From Coriaria nepalensis (taxonomy: Eukaryota > Streptophyta > Magnoliopsida > Cucurbitales > Coriariaceae), in NCBI GenBank assembly GCA_027186245.1, contig CP114493.1:689501-753500 (forward strand): 64,000 nt of DNA. The letters are read 5' to 3'. Shown piece after piece: positions 36,106 through 49,951 of this stretch (positions are counted from its first letter, which is position 1; the number at the start of each line of letters is the position of its first letter). Position numbers and translations under genes: made by a program. The notes below the pieces were generated by a model that was not told where the DNA came from, searched no databases, and worked only from the letters and a program-made list of their open reading frames with translations.

Positions 36106-37984
36106 TAACTTCGTACCATTTCACACAGTGGAACTTGTTTATTTTTTCTTTTTATAATTTTGAGTGTGAAAAAAACATGAACTATACATGTTGATCTAGT
36201 ATGTTTAAAGAGTTTCAGAAGAGGGTTGTTTGGCAAATCTACACAGTAATTGTTGTGATTATGTTAAATTCATTATCTTTTCACATTAAATGCTGACATG
36301 ACATAATCGCAACCGATAAAAACAATATATACTTCACGAATCGTGTAATATTGTTATGTTTCAATCTTCAATTTTAGGGTTTTTGTGTGAAACTCATTCA
36401 ATAAGACTTGCCATCTTTTGTGCCACTATCATTACCCTAATTGCTTGATAGTACTGTAGTTCTCTCGTGGCAATGTTTGGTTAGATATGGCTGAGAATGG
36501 AATAGAATGAAATGATCGATTCTTATTCTTATTTTCTTTCTTTTTCGTTATATTCCATTTCATTCTCATTCTCATTCTAACTTAATTTTTCGGTTTTGTT
36601 CCTATTGATTCCAATGGCACAGAAACATGTGGCATTTGGGAGAATCGATTTCTAGGCTACTCTTTACCTTCTTTAAGCTATAAGACTACAAAAACATTTT
36701 TATCTCCTTATTTATAAAGACATTGTTAAGGCTCTTTCTGATCAAAGGGTTAATACAAATAATTAAGAGCTTGATTAAACGCCAAAACTTCTATGATTCA
36801 TGAATATATCTTGTTCAAAGAATCAAACAATAATTCACTCTCTTACCCCACCACCTTAAATTTATTAAAAAAATAAAAAAAAAAATGACAAGCTAGATGA
36901 TTCATGCATTATGATTAATACTAGCAAACATAATTAACATTTTTTTTTTTAATGTCGAATTGTCTATAGTTGACTCTTTGTGACTTTAGCAGCATGCATA
37001 CATGTTGATGAGCATGCGATTTGAAAGAAAGCAAAATATCCAAAAGCATGCACTAATTAATTATTGATTGCCTCACATTAAAAACCCATTTTACATTTCT
37101 TTAGTATTCTTATAGTGGACATGGGCTATGGCCAAGTAAATCTAATCATATTTATTATATATTATATTACTTATTACATCTGATTATCCGATCATATCTG
37201 ATTGTAATGAAATCTAATTTACTATGGGACTTAGATCTTAGTCTCTATATCTTTCTTTTTTTAACTCTAGCTCTTTTGATGCATGCTAGCTCATGATCGG
37301 TTTGTTTTAACAATGGCTTACAATTGATGCCCCCCACGTTAAAGATTATTATATATAAAGCCCAAGAAAATCAAATTTTCTCAAAAAACAAAACAAAACA
37401 AACAAGATCGTGATCTGGTTTTAACATGTGCGTTTTAAAAAGCTCATGATCTTGATCTTTGTCTAAGTTATGACTTGAAAAAAAAAAAAGAAAAAAAAAG
37501 GAAAATAGAGGAACTAAAGAAGATCGTGCATGCGACTAAAACGGCATGAATGATGATTACATGTTTTTTTTTTTTTTTTTAATAATCAATTTGTAGTCCC
37601 TTTTTTGTTCTTATCATATTTGTTTAATTAAATTAAAATATAAGATTTTATTGTAAATGATGCATTAATATTTGACTCAATATTTAAAATTATATTATAT
37701 TATTTTAAGATAAATTATATAAATATGAAAAATAATGTCGCATTAGGGTTTTTCTCTATGCAAAAATATAAGAGGAGAGGAGAGAAGAGGAGAGAACCAC
37801 CCTCTCATCAATCTTGTATGATCAAACTACTATAGATTGGAAAATTTGTCTTACAAATAACAATGAAAATGATTTCTTTAATTTTGTACAACTATATATA
37901 AATTATTATAAGTTCACCATTGATTCTACTCATCACCAAAAAAGAAAGGATCTTCAATTTAGATTATAGCTAGCTTCAAGCTAA
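36106..37984. other. Intergenic, AT-rich
   Basis: About 1.9 kb of AT-rich DNA. A tract at 36520-36580 alternates TTCATTCTCATTC words, and A and T runs lie near 37473-37500 and 37564-37580. The right end, from about 37800, is the likely 3' UTR of the DUF4228 gene. No gene was recognised. Confidence 0.55.
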
Positions 37985-38713
37985 TTAGCATGGAGTCTCT
38001 AAGATGCTATTGAGTGACGGTTGCCATGCTCTTGATCGGGTTGCATTGCTCGACCGGTATTGACTCGTATCCTGATCATAAACAGTCACTAATTTCGATA
38101 AGAAAATGGGTTTTTATTTGTTAATTAGGAAAATTAAGGAATTGAGAAAATTGATTTAGTTCAAACATATAAGAAAAGTTGTTTCAAATCATGATACTGA
38201 CCTTTTTACCCTCCACTTCTTGAGTTGTTGCTCTTGTTGCTGCATCTGATTCTGCTGATGCCAAGTTGTTCTTCTTCATCTTTGCTTCCTTCTTTGCCAA
38301 CATGCCCCTCATAACTTCTAAAATTCCATAAAACCCCACAATAAAAATATTAAGTTTCGATTGAATCCTAGTAATTTTGGTCACAAAAGCAAAGAAATTT
38401 CAGACACAAGAGAGAGATAATTTTTGAACAAACCTTGGGTGGTGACGAGTCTGTAAACCTGGCCGAGGACAAGGGTATCAGTGGGGCGAAGGAGCTTTAT
38501 CCGGGTTACCCGAACGGAATTAGCTTGAATTCCATGAATATTGTTAATGTTTTTGGACGTAGAGATAGTGGTGGAAATTAGAAGAGCAACATAGTGACCA
38601 GGATTGTTCTTCATGATTTCATTAGCACTCACAACCCAATTCAACCTCTCTACTTTCCCACTTGGCTTTTGGATCACTATGGTTGCTGCATCAATAGCTT
38701 GACAATTTCCCAT
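37985..38713 (-). CDS. DUF4228 (PADRE) domain protein
   Basis: DUF4228/PADRE proteins are small plant proteins, often stress-inducible, of unknown biochemical function. Three exons, read downward (38713-38434, 38317-38202, 38071-37985), give 160 residues. The start MGNCQAIDAATIVIQKPSGK is typical. Gly2 and Cys4 would allow N-myristoylation and palmitoylation, implying membrane association. Family hallmarks are VERLNWVVSANEIMKNNPGHY and LLRPTDTLVLGQVYRL. The C-terminal exon carries RSRAWQPSLNSILE, the usual family ending, which supports the last splice. A TATA box lies about 70 bp upstream. Confidence 0.9.
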
Positions 38714-38780
38714 CTCTCTCTCTCTCTCTTACTAGAGTGAATTTGAACTTGGGAGAAGAAGGTAAGAACCAAGTACTCCC

Positions 38781-38786
38781 TTTATA
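38781..38786 (-). promoter_or_regulatory. TATA box of the DUF4228 gene
   Basis: On the minus strand TATAAA lies 68-73 bases upstream of the ATG, within GGCTATAAAGGG. A CT/GA repeat in the leader (38716-38729) follows. Confidence 0.6.
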
Positions 38787-40334
38787 GCCACACTTTTATT
38801 TTCCCCACCACACCCCACCCCCCCTAAAAAGATTATTTAGATGGCGTGATGAAGGGTATAATAGTAATTTTGATAAGGAATAAGGGCATTTTGTCCAACA
38901 TGTGATGACGTGTCAGGCCGTGAATGCTTGGTTATGGGAACATATTCTGACCCATTGCCTGCTAAAGCAAAGAATGTCACTGTAAAATTGGTAGACACTA
39001 CATTCCTTTGTTCTAACATTAATAATTCCCAACTGACATAAGATTACATCACGAGATTAAATTAGTTAAGAAATTTAATCAACTAAATTAAGAGCAACTT
39101 AAACTAAGTTTATATCGATAAATTCAAATCCCAATCCAAAGAAACTAATAAAACCTCTCAAGCCTCGGTAGTAATTAACAGTCGTGTACCGATACTTACT
39201 CGATTTTATCTAAAAATTCATATTTTTGAAAATTATTATATACTTGTTTATCATATATATATATATAATCATAAAAATTTTAAGTCACATTATGATAAGG
39301 TCAACTATATATTAAAATAATAATTTTTTAGACTTAGTTGATTAAATAGAAAATAAAACCATATCCTACATTATCTAAAGGGATAAGAATTGTGCATCAA
39401 TAAATGATGCAAGCTAGAGGGGTTGGTTCATTTTGATAGTGCATGCTCAAAAATGCAATGATTGATTGTGGGCATATATATATATATATATTATTTATTA
39501 TATATTATTTATTATATATTATTTATTATTTATTAATATTTGCATCACAAAATTTATATGATGATAGCATGCCATTGGAGACAATAATATGACATATACC
39601 TTTCCATCTTGCCCACCAAATTGGACCACCAGTTAAATAAACAACAACTCCTTGACTTACATTTTTCTTTTTTAATATTTTACAGCTTTTTTTTTTTTTG
39701 CACTTCCCATGAAAATGAATTTTTTTTATTTATATTCAATTTATTATAAATTGATTAGTTTATAATTATAATTATAAATATTAATTTAATATATCATATT
39801 AATTATTATATAAAAAATTACATATAATATTAATTAATCAGTTTATAAAATAGATCGATTCTACTAAAACACCTCACTTATAGGTGTATAAAACATGATT
39901 TAGATTCAATTCAAACTGTATGAATCCGAACTATCTAGATTCATAGTTAAGACAAGCTACGGTCCTAAAAGAGAGAAGACAATTTGAGAGGAAGAAGATT
40001 CTTACCAATGTGGTCCAACAATTTTGCATTAATAAATTCAAACCGTTGAGTCAAAGTCGACTAATTAACACCACATCCACATATACACATATAGAAAAAG
40101 GAAAAAGATTGCTTCATTGCTCAAGTACAAATCCACTTCCCACTTCGATTTTACAAGAAGAAAAACTAAAGAGATTCAGTAATTTCTTAGGGTTATACAG
40201 CTGTAGTAAGACTGAAATAAGAATTCAGAAGTGATACTAAAGAACAGTGATTCTATAATCTGATTTTTTTTCGAGCAAGACGATATATTTGACAAGGTGG
40301 ACATATAAATTAAGAACTCTGAGGAGCACAGCAA
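38787..40334. repeat. Intergenic, AT-rich, with an ATTATTTATTATAT tandem repeat
   Basis: A roughly 14-base unit (tatattatttatta) is repeated about three times at 39485-39535, following a TA run from 39475. The rest is AT-rich. The right end, from about 40240, is the 3' UTR of the transporter. No gene was recognised. Confidence 0.6.
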
Positions 40335-43300
40335 TCAAACCGAAGGGAAATATTTGTTTAGATTGAACGGAAGGGAATAGAATTCCTCGCTCCTGGTATC
40401 GCCCTTGAAGGAACGGAACTTGTCCCACCAATGCTTACCTCGGTCTTTCCTAATCGCACTGTCTTTCTTATGCAGCGTGTTGTCGAGGAAATAGGCTACA
40501 ATTCCCGCCACAAATGCTTCCGATGAAAACGGGACATTGACTATATCGTTGAACTGCAATGCAAGAGAAAAAGAACCAGAAGTAAGGTTTTGTAATTTCA
40601 CTGATTTCGGGTTGAATCTACTGTACTTATATTTAACTGTGTTTCATTACTCATGTTATTTACTTGGGGATGATTAGAGATAACTGGACAATCATCCAAA
40701 CCGAACCAACATCAAGTGAATGTGTTTGCATTGGATAAACAATTTCATCGGATAAGTATGGATTGTATTTTGTCCAATCCATAAACTTAAGTTGTTTTGA
40801 GGATGAGATTCCATACCCATCTTGCTGTAGTGTGAACGGGCCCAAAACCATGTATTAAAGTGTGCTCATTAAAGTACTGTGGTATGGATAAGCCCAAGAA
40901 GATCGAGAAACCCAATATGAACATTGTTCGGAAGCTGTTGAGGTTACAAAACTGGAGGAAGCTCAGACCACCAACACCTATACATACAATCATAAATAAA
41001 ACATATATTATATTATTCAATCCCACAATGAGCTTAAGAAACTTAAAAATCCATTTATAGACCAGTTAAAATTATTAACACGTACCCACATAAGCGAAAA
41101 ACAGACAGTACAGAGCAGCAACGATGGAGCCCGGAATAGAGGCAAAGACTGCTCCAAATTTCCCTGCATAGAGGTGTGAAGAAAATCATGGGGTCAGATT
41201 TTGAATAATTTAATCTACGTGGGCCAAAAATATTTTCTCGTATTTTGGTAAAAATCTTGCTTACCGAGAATGGAGAAGAAAATCATAAATCCGGCTGCAA
41301 TTTGAACAACCCTTCTACTTCCAACACGGGTCAAGGCCAAAAGACCCGCATTTTCTCTGTTCCGAAAACCAGAGTAAAATCCTCATTTATATAGATAACA
41401 GGTAGGTTTTCAAGGTTCTTTTAATTTATTTTAAACTAGGCAATTATGTAAATGTCAAATTGAGATTAAAACTTAGTTTGGCCAACAAAATGCATTATGA
41501 GCCCAAATAATCTAAGGGCTCGAAAACACACTTGATTTGGACCCACAAAATCTTATGCATACCCCAGATTCCATTTTCAACCGCTTATTATTTAGCCAAA
41601 TGCAGCCTATGATTGAATAAGAAATGCTCAAACAGCAGAAATGCTTTTCCTTACTAAGGGACTTACACTGATACGGACGATCCATTCACAGTTCCGAACA
41701 ATGCGGAAATCAGAATTGCAACTCCCTGAGGGAAGAAATTAACAAACAAACAAAAAAAAAAGAGAGATAAAAACAATACGATATCAATGTTCCAGTAAAT
41801 AAAAGGGTCGAGTTAACTCAAAATGATTTTATGATTTAAAGTTCATTACCTGCCAACCTACACCACGGCTCAAAATAGAGGGTGGCAATGGAGTTGCACT
41901 AGCATATCTCGACACCGCATAGAAAGCCCCAGATGACTGCTCATACACAATTTTAGTATTAGATCGGTTTAATAAGCCTACGCATATTGAGCCTAAACAG
42001 ATGATGTCACAATAGCATTCTTAGCAAAACAGCATTTAAAAGGGAGATAGAGAACCTCAACGAGAGCAACAAAGGAAGCCATCATCATGGCGAAGGCTTC
42101 ACCAGCATCAAAAGTAGGTGCCCCCCATTGAAAAGGATATGGAACTCTAATCCTACACAAAACAACAATTAATTTTAACTTATATTGTGTTTGCTACAAT
42201 AAATTTTATTAGAAAATTACAAGTAGGTTCTTACAAGACAGCAACCCAAAAAAAAAAAAAAAAAAGACAAGCCTACCATGGAGCAGCATCAATTAGTCCT
42301 GAACGATCAGTGCGGCAGCTTGCTTGTGTTCTAGGAGCAGCCCCGTTATAGGCCCCACCAACAGTAAGTAGGTGGGCATAAATCCACACAATTGCCACAG
42401 ATAAAATGACTGCAAATCGGCCAAAGATGTGCTTCCCGGATTTTATTACATGGGGCATATACTGCTCAAAAAAAAAAAGCATACATAAGAATCTTAACAC
42501 GAGATAGTTACTCTACCATCAGAAAAATGGATTCAACGAAACATAATTTACCTGTGAAACAAAGATCAAGATGACAAGCTCTGGCAATCCAATCTCCACA
42601 CATTTGGCAACCTAGATAATTCCAAGGCAAGTTTTTAAAAATTTCAATAATTGTAAAGTGACCAATATCTATGTAAAAAAAAAAAAACAATAATAAACAA
42701 AATACAATGGTGTCAGAGCAGACTTACCCCGGGAAAACCCAGCTCATAAAGCCCAAAACCAACTAGAGCAACCAAAGGAACAGCTGAAAGAGGACTTAAG
42801 AACCTGAAAATCAGATATCAAAGCCTCAAGTTATGGATAAAATAATTCGCAGATGGGAACACTTTTTGTAAAAAAAAAAAGAAAAGGAATTAGTACTTAG
42901 TATCACGCTAAGGAGCTTCTCAATATGCAATTTCAAAGATCGAATCGAGCCTAACTAGTATCAAGACTGACAGAAAGCTCAATCTGATTTCTTAGAAAAA
43001 GAAAAAAAGAGAAGCCTGCAGTTTCTTCACTCATTACCATAGGCTTGTTAACTTCATTGGTAAACTTTGAACTAACCTTGCAACATTACGCCAGAGGCCA
43101 CTGAATCCTAGGACAATCTGAAGAGTCGAAGCAACAATAAGAGCACCCTGGATTGCTCGCATTGTCTTTTTAAATCTCTGAAAAATATATACATATAATT
43201 ATGTATCAAAACAACACCAACAAAAATACAACCAATAGTGCAAGTGTCAATGAGATAAAGTAGTTAGAACTTAGAAGAGAGTATCTTGTACAACAGTTCC

Positions 43301-44687
43301 AGTACATGGCAATGCTACATGGCATGTAACAACAACCCAATAAGAGCCCCCCGCATTGTAACCTTTTTCCAACTAAACAGGCTCCATGTGACAAAGTGCC
43401 ACATGGTGTAACAGTTACACAAACAAAAGAACACGGCCCTAAATCATATAGGAGGAAAGAGATGGGATTTGGGTCACATTACATCTATAGGATCTGGATT
43501 ATTGCTGAATCGACCAGCAAGGATGATTGAGATCGTGGTGGGGACAAAGGTGTAGGACCCAGCAATCACAGCGGGCAAGCGGGTCCCAAACAACGACTGT
43601 AGGAGAGTGTTTAGACCAGCCACAAAGAGTAGAGTCTGGATTACTTTCGCCTTTTCCTCCTATGAAAAATCGTAAGAATGTAATACGCTTAATGCCAGCC
43701 ACATAAATAATTATCAGTCCCTTCGAGAAATCAAACTTTTTTTTTTCTTTAATCTTAGGCCTTACATTTCCACCTCCCATTTGAGGAACAAGAGCAGATG
43801 GAATGAGAACTGTAGTTCCGAGCATCACGATATAATGTTGGAAACCAAGAAGTATGGCCTCGGCTGCATTATAATTAGTACCCAAACTTTTTCAATGAAG
43901 TCAATTGCAAACTATTCATAAATTGAAAATAAAATTTAGGTTCACGAAATATTCAACAAGAAAAATCTTGTATAAAGTGGAAAATTTCCAGTGACCACCT
44001 AATCTCCAAACCGGGATAATAATACTTGATGTTTCTCCCTATTTATCATTTTAGTGAACATGCATTGTTGAGTTGAAATGAAGAAGCAAGTTGACATTAT
44101 TAAAGAAAAGAGAGAGAGAGAATCTTATGGTTGTGGGTTTATATGATAAAAGTAACTCAAAATGGCTTTACCAAATTAGAATAAAATAAAATAAAAACAA
44201 AATATATATATGTAGCTGGCCATCTTCCTTAAAACAGCTGATTATAAGGGTATAGAAAGGGGCAAAAATGAGTTTATTTTTTTAGTAGATAAGAAATTAG
44301 CTTTTGGAAAGAACTGTATCCAGCAAAGTTATATATGGAATTTAAGAAAAAGCTACTTTTAGCAATTATTAAATCAAGATTAAAAAAAAATGGAAATCAA
44401 AACAGAGGTAATGGATTCAACTGGAATTTTAATATACTAACAGGATCCAGAATCATCAGACAGAAAAATACTAACACCCATCCACACTAAATAATCCAAC
44501 ATACTATCACTTAAAGAAAACGGGTAGAATCTCACTGAACAAAAAAGAAGCCAAAAAAAAATAAAATAGGAAGCTACTCACGCCATGGAGGAGGACTTGT
44601 AATGCAGAAAGAAACATTAGGAAGCTGATCTTTTGGTGGGTGTGGTTGTGGCTCATCCGCCTTTGCTCCGCCGCCTCCTCCCGCCAT
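40335..44687 (-). CDS. NAT6: Nucleobase-ascorbate transporter, NAT6-like
   Basis: NAT/NCS2 proteins are multi-span membrane carriers for purines and uracil (ascorbate in some animals). Fourteen exons, read downward, give 531 residues: 44687-44582, 43863-43766, 43659-43483, 43177-43077, 42803-42728, 42611-42552, 42461-42277, 42152-42056, 41936-41850, 41725-41667, 41356-41265, 41163-41086, 40977-40817 and 40553-40335. The cytosolic N terminus is Gly/Pro-rich. The QH motif is in LGFQHYIVMLGTTVLIP. The family signature ENAGLLALTR is at about 350-359, spanning the intron 10 junction. Hydrophobic segments through LVALVGFGLYELGF and FGAVFASIPGSIVAALYCLFF fit the 14-helix fold. All introns are GT-AG. 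The symbol is given by length and sequence; closest-paralogue status is not proven. Confidence 0.93.
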
Positions 44688-47600
44688 AACTTTTTTCTCT
44701 GCAACTCTCTCTCTCTCTCTCTCTTTCTGCAAACAGAAAAAAGTTTCCAAATTTAAGTACAACCCAGATCCCAAACTTGCAGAAAATGAGAAAACTCGGC
44801 TCCTCCGGGACTACTAATAAAAACTAGAAAGTAGGGAAAAACAGTGAGGACCCAGAAATTTATTAAACAAAAAAAAAAAACCACCCACATGTAATATGTA
44901 TTAATTGTTTTAAGTACAAAAGGGAGAAGGAAAATAATGTAAGTAGAGATGCTGAAATGAGCGGACCCTTATGTAGCAGAAAGAGACAGAAGAGCTACCT
45001 ACATCCTCCCTTCCTTCCTTCCTTCCTTCCTTCCTTCCTTGTTTTCAGATAAAAGTTAGGGGAAAAGTAAAATTTATAGGAAAGTTTGGACCTTTTCACA
45101 CTCTCTGTAAGAAGCCAAATCGGATGAAGTAAAGAGAAAAAAAAAATAAAAATTTAAGAAAAAAGCTTTTTTTTCTTCCCCTTTTCTTCAAGTCAAAATA
45201 CAAATAACTTCTTCTACCCCCACAACGAAAAATGTTTGCTGAAAAAGTGGGAGGTGGATAAAAATAAAAGCCCAGAAAAAAAATAATTAAATAATAATAA
45301 TAATAATAAAACTCTCACTCTCTCTCTAGTTTGTCTCTAGAAGAAGCTTCATAAACGAGTGCTTGATTATTTATGAATATTTTTTTTAATGTTTTAATTA
45401 TTTTTTAACAGATTATTAAAATATTAAATATTACATTAATATAAAATTAAAACAATAATATAATTATTATTTTTTAAATAACATAACATATTATAACTAA
45501 TTTAATGAAATTTTAAATTGATTTAGATTCTTAATTTAAAATGTACAAGGTAAAACCGATTACAACCTCGGCTACCATTAACACAAACATGTTTGCATTG
45601 AATGTGAGAGAGAGAGAGATAGAGAGAGGGAGGGAATTTTTCAACACTACACGTAATTTTAGGATGCATCTGGTTTGTATTAAACTACACGTAAGTTCAT
45701 ATCAAAAGACCTAATTACCCTTCATGAAAAAAAGGAAAGAAAAAAAAAAGTCAATAAACTTGACTCATTGACTTTACGGATTAATGGTTTGATTGCTATT
45801 TTTCTAATTTCACTTACAAGTCATCTACCACAATACAACACAACTCAACTTGGCATCCGATCTCATTTTGTTCTTCTTGAGACCCATTTGGATTTTATTT
45901 ATTAACGCCTTTGACCACACTCACCTAATGCTGTTTACTCAAACTTAAGTTAATCTACATTTTAAGTACGTTTCTTAAATTTATGTTTGATTGTAGTTCA
46001 TCGGTAGCAATCGCATCTAAAATTGAATAGATTTTTCCGGTTCGAGTCACCTAAATTATAGTATGGGTTCTGAGTTCCGAGTTATTATTTTTTAAACGGT
46101 GTTTTGAGGGTAGTGATTTGTGATTTTAAGCACTTCATAATTAAAGGAATGATTAAGAAAATAATTGGCCTATAATTCAGTTAACATATTTCCAAAATAA
46201 ACTTCACATTATTACATGCAATCATGCATATTATTTTTGAACAATATTGTCAACTTTGTCACACCAAATGATTGTCTTAAATGATGTAGTTTATTGATAC
46301 GTTTAGTGGGAGAAATTGATTCGTCGTCCATTGACTAGTTTGTCAATACATGAAAAAGGAAGTATAAAAAAGCGCAATAGAACAATACATAGGAGTGATG
46401 GAGCTCTTAAAGATAGCTTGTCTTCTTCTTGTAGCTGATTTGCTGTAGATTTATCTTTCAATAGTTTATGAATGTCATTTTTTGGAGATGTCAAAATCAT
46501 ATTGGTGCCTTATTTTAAAAGGAAAAAAAAAATGTATAAATTGATTGAAACTAGATAGCCTCTACCTAACTTTGATCTATAGAGATATTGAGAAGAAACA
46601 TGATTTGAGTTTTGAGTGGTGATTGAATTTCATTGGGACACTTCTCAACCCTTATTGTCGTTGGATGTTTATCCCATTTGTTCTATAATGAAAAATCTCT
46701 TGGGTTGGTACTACGGGTTTATTAAAGAATTATTCAGTTTATACCTATTTCAAAAGAAATGGATCGTCTAGAAAATCCGATATGATCAAACCATTTATAA
46801 AATCAAAATTGAGATTAAACCAATAACCAAGAAGATGGAAAGAATCACATTCTTAACTCTAAGTAAACATCATAAGCGAAATTCTAATTTGACAAATGTT
46901 AGTCTTAGACATACATACGGCTCGGCACCCGTGCCGTGCTTTTGTCGTGCTAGCCCGAGCGTGCTCGTGCCGACCCGATCCATTTTGCCACATCTAATCA
47001 CTACTAATGTAATTCTCTATGATTATTTAGTATAGTGATATGGAAAGAAGCTCATGAATCTAACACCCAATAGTCAAAAGAACTATTAACAGATAATAAC
47101 AAAGCATCATGTACCTCATCAATGACAACGTTGACAATGTTTGTTTTGTTTCCTCTCTTCATTGGTGCTATGTAGTGTTTCTTATATTTCTATATTTGCA
47201 ACAATTCCAACAATGTCTCCATCCAAATATCGATTGATTTCTTATGAATCTTGACTTTGACCTACTCCATTAGATTTTTGTTAAATTTTCTACCGCCTTC
47301 TTTTACATCTGAATCACAAAGTACTACTCTCATATATAGCCACCATTCTAAGGGCGTGTCCTTGTCGGTGTAGTTTGAAACTACAAGAAATCAAGATATA
47401 TGTATATATATGAGTATATATATTTCTTTAAGGATCCAAATCAAATTTGAAAAAAGGGGAGAGAACATGGGTGTAGCTTTCACTACTTTAAGTTGAGAGG
47501 ATACCCAAAAATGCAAAGGACCACTACATTATTATATTATATTATTATTATTATTATTATTATTTTCAAATTCTTAACATTTAATTTTTCATTTCCTTAA

Positions 47601-48522
47601 TATATAGTAGAGGATGAGAAACTTTAGTATAGTTTGAGAGTGTAATTTTCTATTTTTGGTTATGATAAAATCATATTAATTATATTATTTTAATATTATT
47701 TTAATATTATTTTATACGATACGATGTTATAATATAAATATAAGATTTACGATAATTTATTTTATTTAAAATTACATATTTTTTTCAATTTAAATCTTAA
47801 AACCAAAAAATTAAATTCATAACTTTTTAAAAACTATTTTTTTAATAAAAAAAATTCATAAAATCTATAGAAATTTTGCCATGAAAGTTAGGGCCCTCCA
47901 AATTTAAAAATAAAAAGGCAGTTGAAAGCTAAAAAGTGATTTGGCCGCACGAAAGGATGTGATTCTTTCTAGATCCATATAGGCCCAAAAAAGTGGTTTA
48001 GAGCAAAAACAAAAAATTCATCTCGAATTTGAGTACAAATTTGAGTTCTTCGTAGTGTTTTTTCCCCTATTTTCTCTTTCTTTTCCTGTTCACCATTATT
48101 GTTATTGATAATTTATTTAATGAAGAATTAAAATACCTAATAAATATATTTTTACCCAAATGAAAACTATAATTTTTGGACCCAAAACTGTACTTTTGGG
48201 CTTAAACTGGCATTTAAGAGTTGGACCCAATTGAATTGTCATAAAGCAACGATTGAATAGAGGAGTTCCTGAGCCATTTGGTACTCTCTGTATTTCAATG
48301 AATTGTGAATAATCTTCATTCACAGAAGTGAAGTGTGTGAAAAAGACACCTAATATTGTTATATTTTTGGGTCAATTTATCATATCTAGTTGTTTTTTTA
48401 AACTGTCATGCAGAAATCAGACAGTTACCATTTTCGTTCACAAGATTGGGGGAGAACACTCTCTGCTGCCGCCGATGCAGCAGCTGCTTTCCATTTCTAA
48501 ATACTTGAATGCTAATTAACAG
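44688..48522. repeat. Large intergenic region with simple repeats
   Basis: The first about 700 bp are the NAT6 leader and promoter, with a CT/GA tract (44706-44724) and (TTCC)n at 45008-45040. Then comes AT-rich DNA with a GAGA patch at 45605-45625 and an (ATT)n patch at 47525-47565. A GC-rich island at 46917-46998 (repeated gcacg/cgtgc) resembles the end of a decayed hAT-type element read on the minus strand (tagatgtggcaaaatgg). No complete gene was recognised. Confidence 0.55.
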
Positions 48523-48940
48523 GTAGAAGTTGGAAGCCATGTGAGCTGCGTTTGGAAGCTATGGTATGTTCTTTTGAAGGAGAAAAACTTGTTGATAACT
48601 CAATGCCAAATGCTTCATGCTCAGAATCTTAGATTTCCTAATCCCGAGCGTCTTCCTAAGGTACAAAAAATAATCAGCCAAGCTTCTTCCTTTTTTCTTA
48701 ATTGATCTTAAAGTTTAAGTTAAGTTAGGTTCAAGGAGTAGAGTCATTTCTTCTTAGTGTTGTAAACTGAAGTTTATGTAGCTGTATTTTGGGATCTTAT
48801 TGCCTGATATTTGGTGACATTTAGGTGAGGAAGTCGACGTTTCCTATCAAGCAAAGTACTGACGGAGAGAGCGATTGAAGAACAGGATCAAAGGAGATCT
48901 GCTGAAATGAAGATGATGATAAAATGCTTTGTTAGTCATT
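48523..48940 (+). pseudogene. Mitochondrial ribosomal protein uL29m (MRPL47) pseudogene fragment
   Basis: Two exons of a uL29m-like gene remain. Exon A (48523-48660, after an AG acceptor) begins GRSWK and continues through WYVLLKEKN to [11 protein letters not shown]. Exon B (from 48825) begins VRKSTFPIKQ and goes on to LTERAIEEQDQRRSAEMK. Between the first block and WYVLLK, about 19-20 bases expected for the WDDLHK segment are missing, with AAGC at the break. In exon B one extra A (AAGCAAAGTACTG, about 48867) shifts the frame. The upstream start is not present. The retained intron (48661-48824) shows a duplicated genomic fragment, not a processed copy. Confidence 0.8.
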
Positions 48941-49951
48941 TCCTTAAAACTGGACTTGTTATGTTTTCAATATGTTAAAAACCATTAGAATGGTAGTAAG
49001 CTCATAATCTTGTCTGATAAAAAGGGTAGAGAGGGATGATGTCTTATCCTATCATGCTCTGGTTGTGAAATTAAGGTTAATGGGGATCCACCCACATGAC
49101 ACTTACTTTTACCATACTTTTCTTGTAGGGTAATTAGAAGACAGTACTGGATGTTTATTGATGAAGAGACAGGTAATTATGTCTTAATTATTGTATTAAT
49201 ATTAATCCAAAACCCCATTTTCTTCCATCTTAACGAATATTACACATATATGTAAAAGAATATTTTTTGTAAAGATATCAGACCAAGTTTCATCATAAGT
49301 TATAATTATAACCGTATTAATTATGTGATATATAGAATTTAATATTTATAATTATAATAAAATTTAATTTATTATATATCTAAAAATAAATAAAAATTCA
49401 AAATTCAAAGGCATATATTTCAGTCAACCATTTCTCACCCAACGGGTGATGTTATCAAAATGCGCTGCCCGGAATGCCCGACCTGCTCATCCTCTGCTCT
49501 ACGCCTCTACCATGTACTTTGACGCCCTCGAACTTTCCCCCCCCTTTTTTTTTTCTGTTTTTTGTTTTTGTTTTGTTTCTGTTCCCCCCGCCCCCCTTCT
49601 CTCTTCATTTTTCTCTCTCCGATCGATTCTCGCTGGTCGAAGGCGGTACGAAATCTGCAATCTGCAATCAGTAATCATCTCTCTGTGTGTATGTGGTTGG
49701 ATTGGAGCTTTTAATTCGAAGAATTGGTGCTTTTTGATGTTATCCTAGATTCGGAGGAGAAGATTTTGGGGGGGGGGGTGGAAGAATTAGGGTTCCGTGA
49801 TTTTTTTTTTCTTCGGATCTGATGGGAGGTTGGGTCTCGATTGGATTCTAGGGTTTATTTAGCGAGCGGAACTGGTGGATTAATAGGAATTGATGGTTGA
49901 CGTAAGGTGTGAAGGTGGGATCGAGGTTAGAATTAGTGAAAATGCAAGGCT
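48941..49951. promoter_or_regulatory. SUO upstream region and 5' leader
   Basis: Up to about 49440 the DNA is AT-rich. From 49440 it becomes pyrimidine- and GC-rich (ccccccctttttttt, cccccgcccccc), typical of a long 5' leader. A 99-codon ATG frame (49449-49748) would be an upstream ORF if transcription starts before it. A G run lies at 49769-49778. Confidence 0.5.

Noticed and set aside
48328..48519. 63-codon frame before the uL29m fragment as its first exon
   Set aside because: The peptide does not resemble uL29m N termini, and no donor in phase links it.
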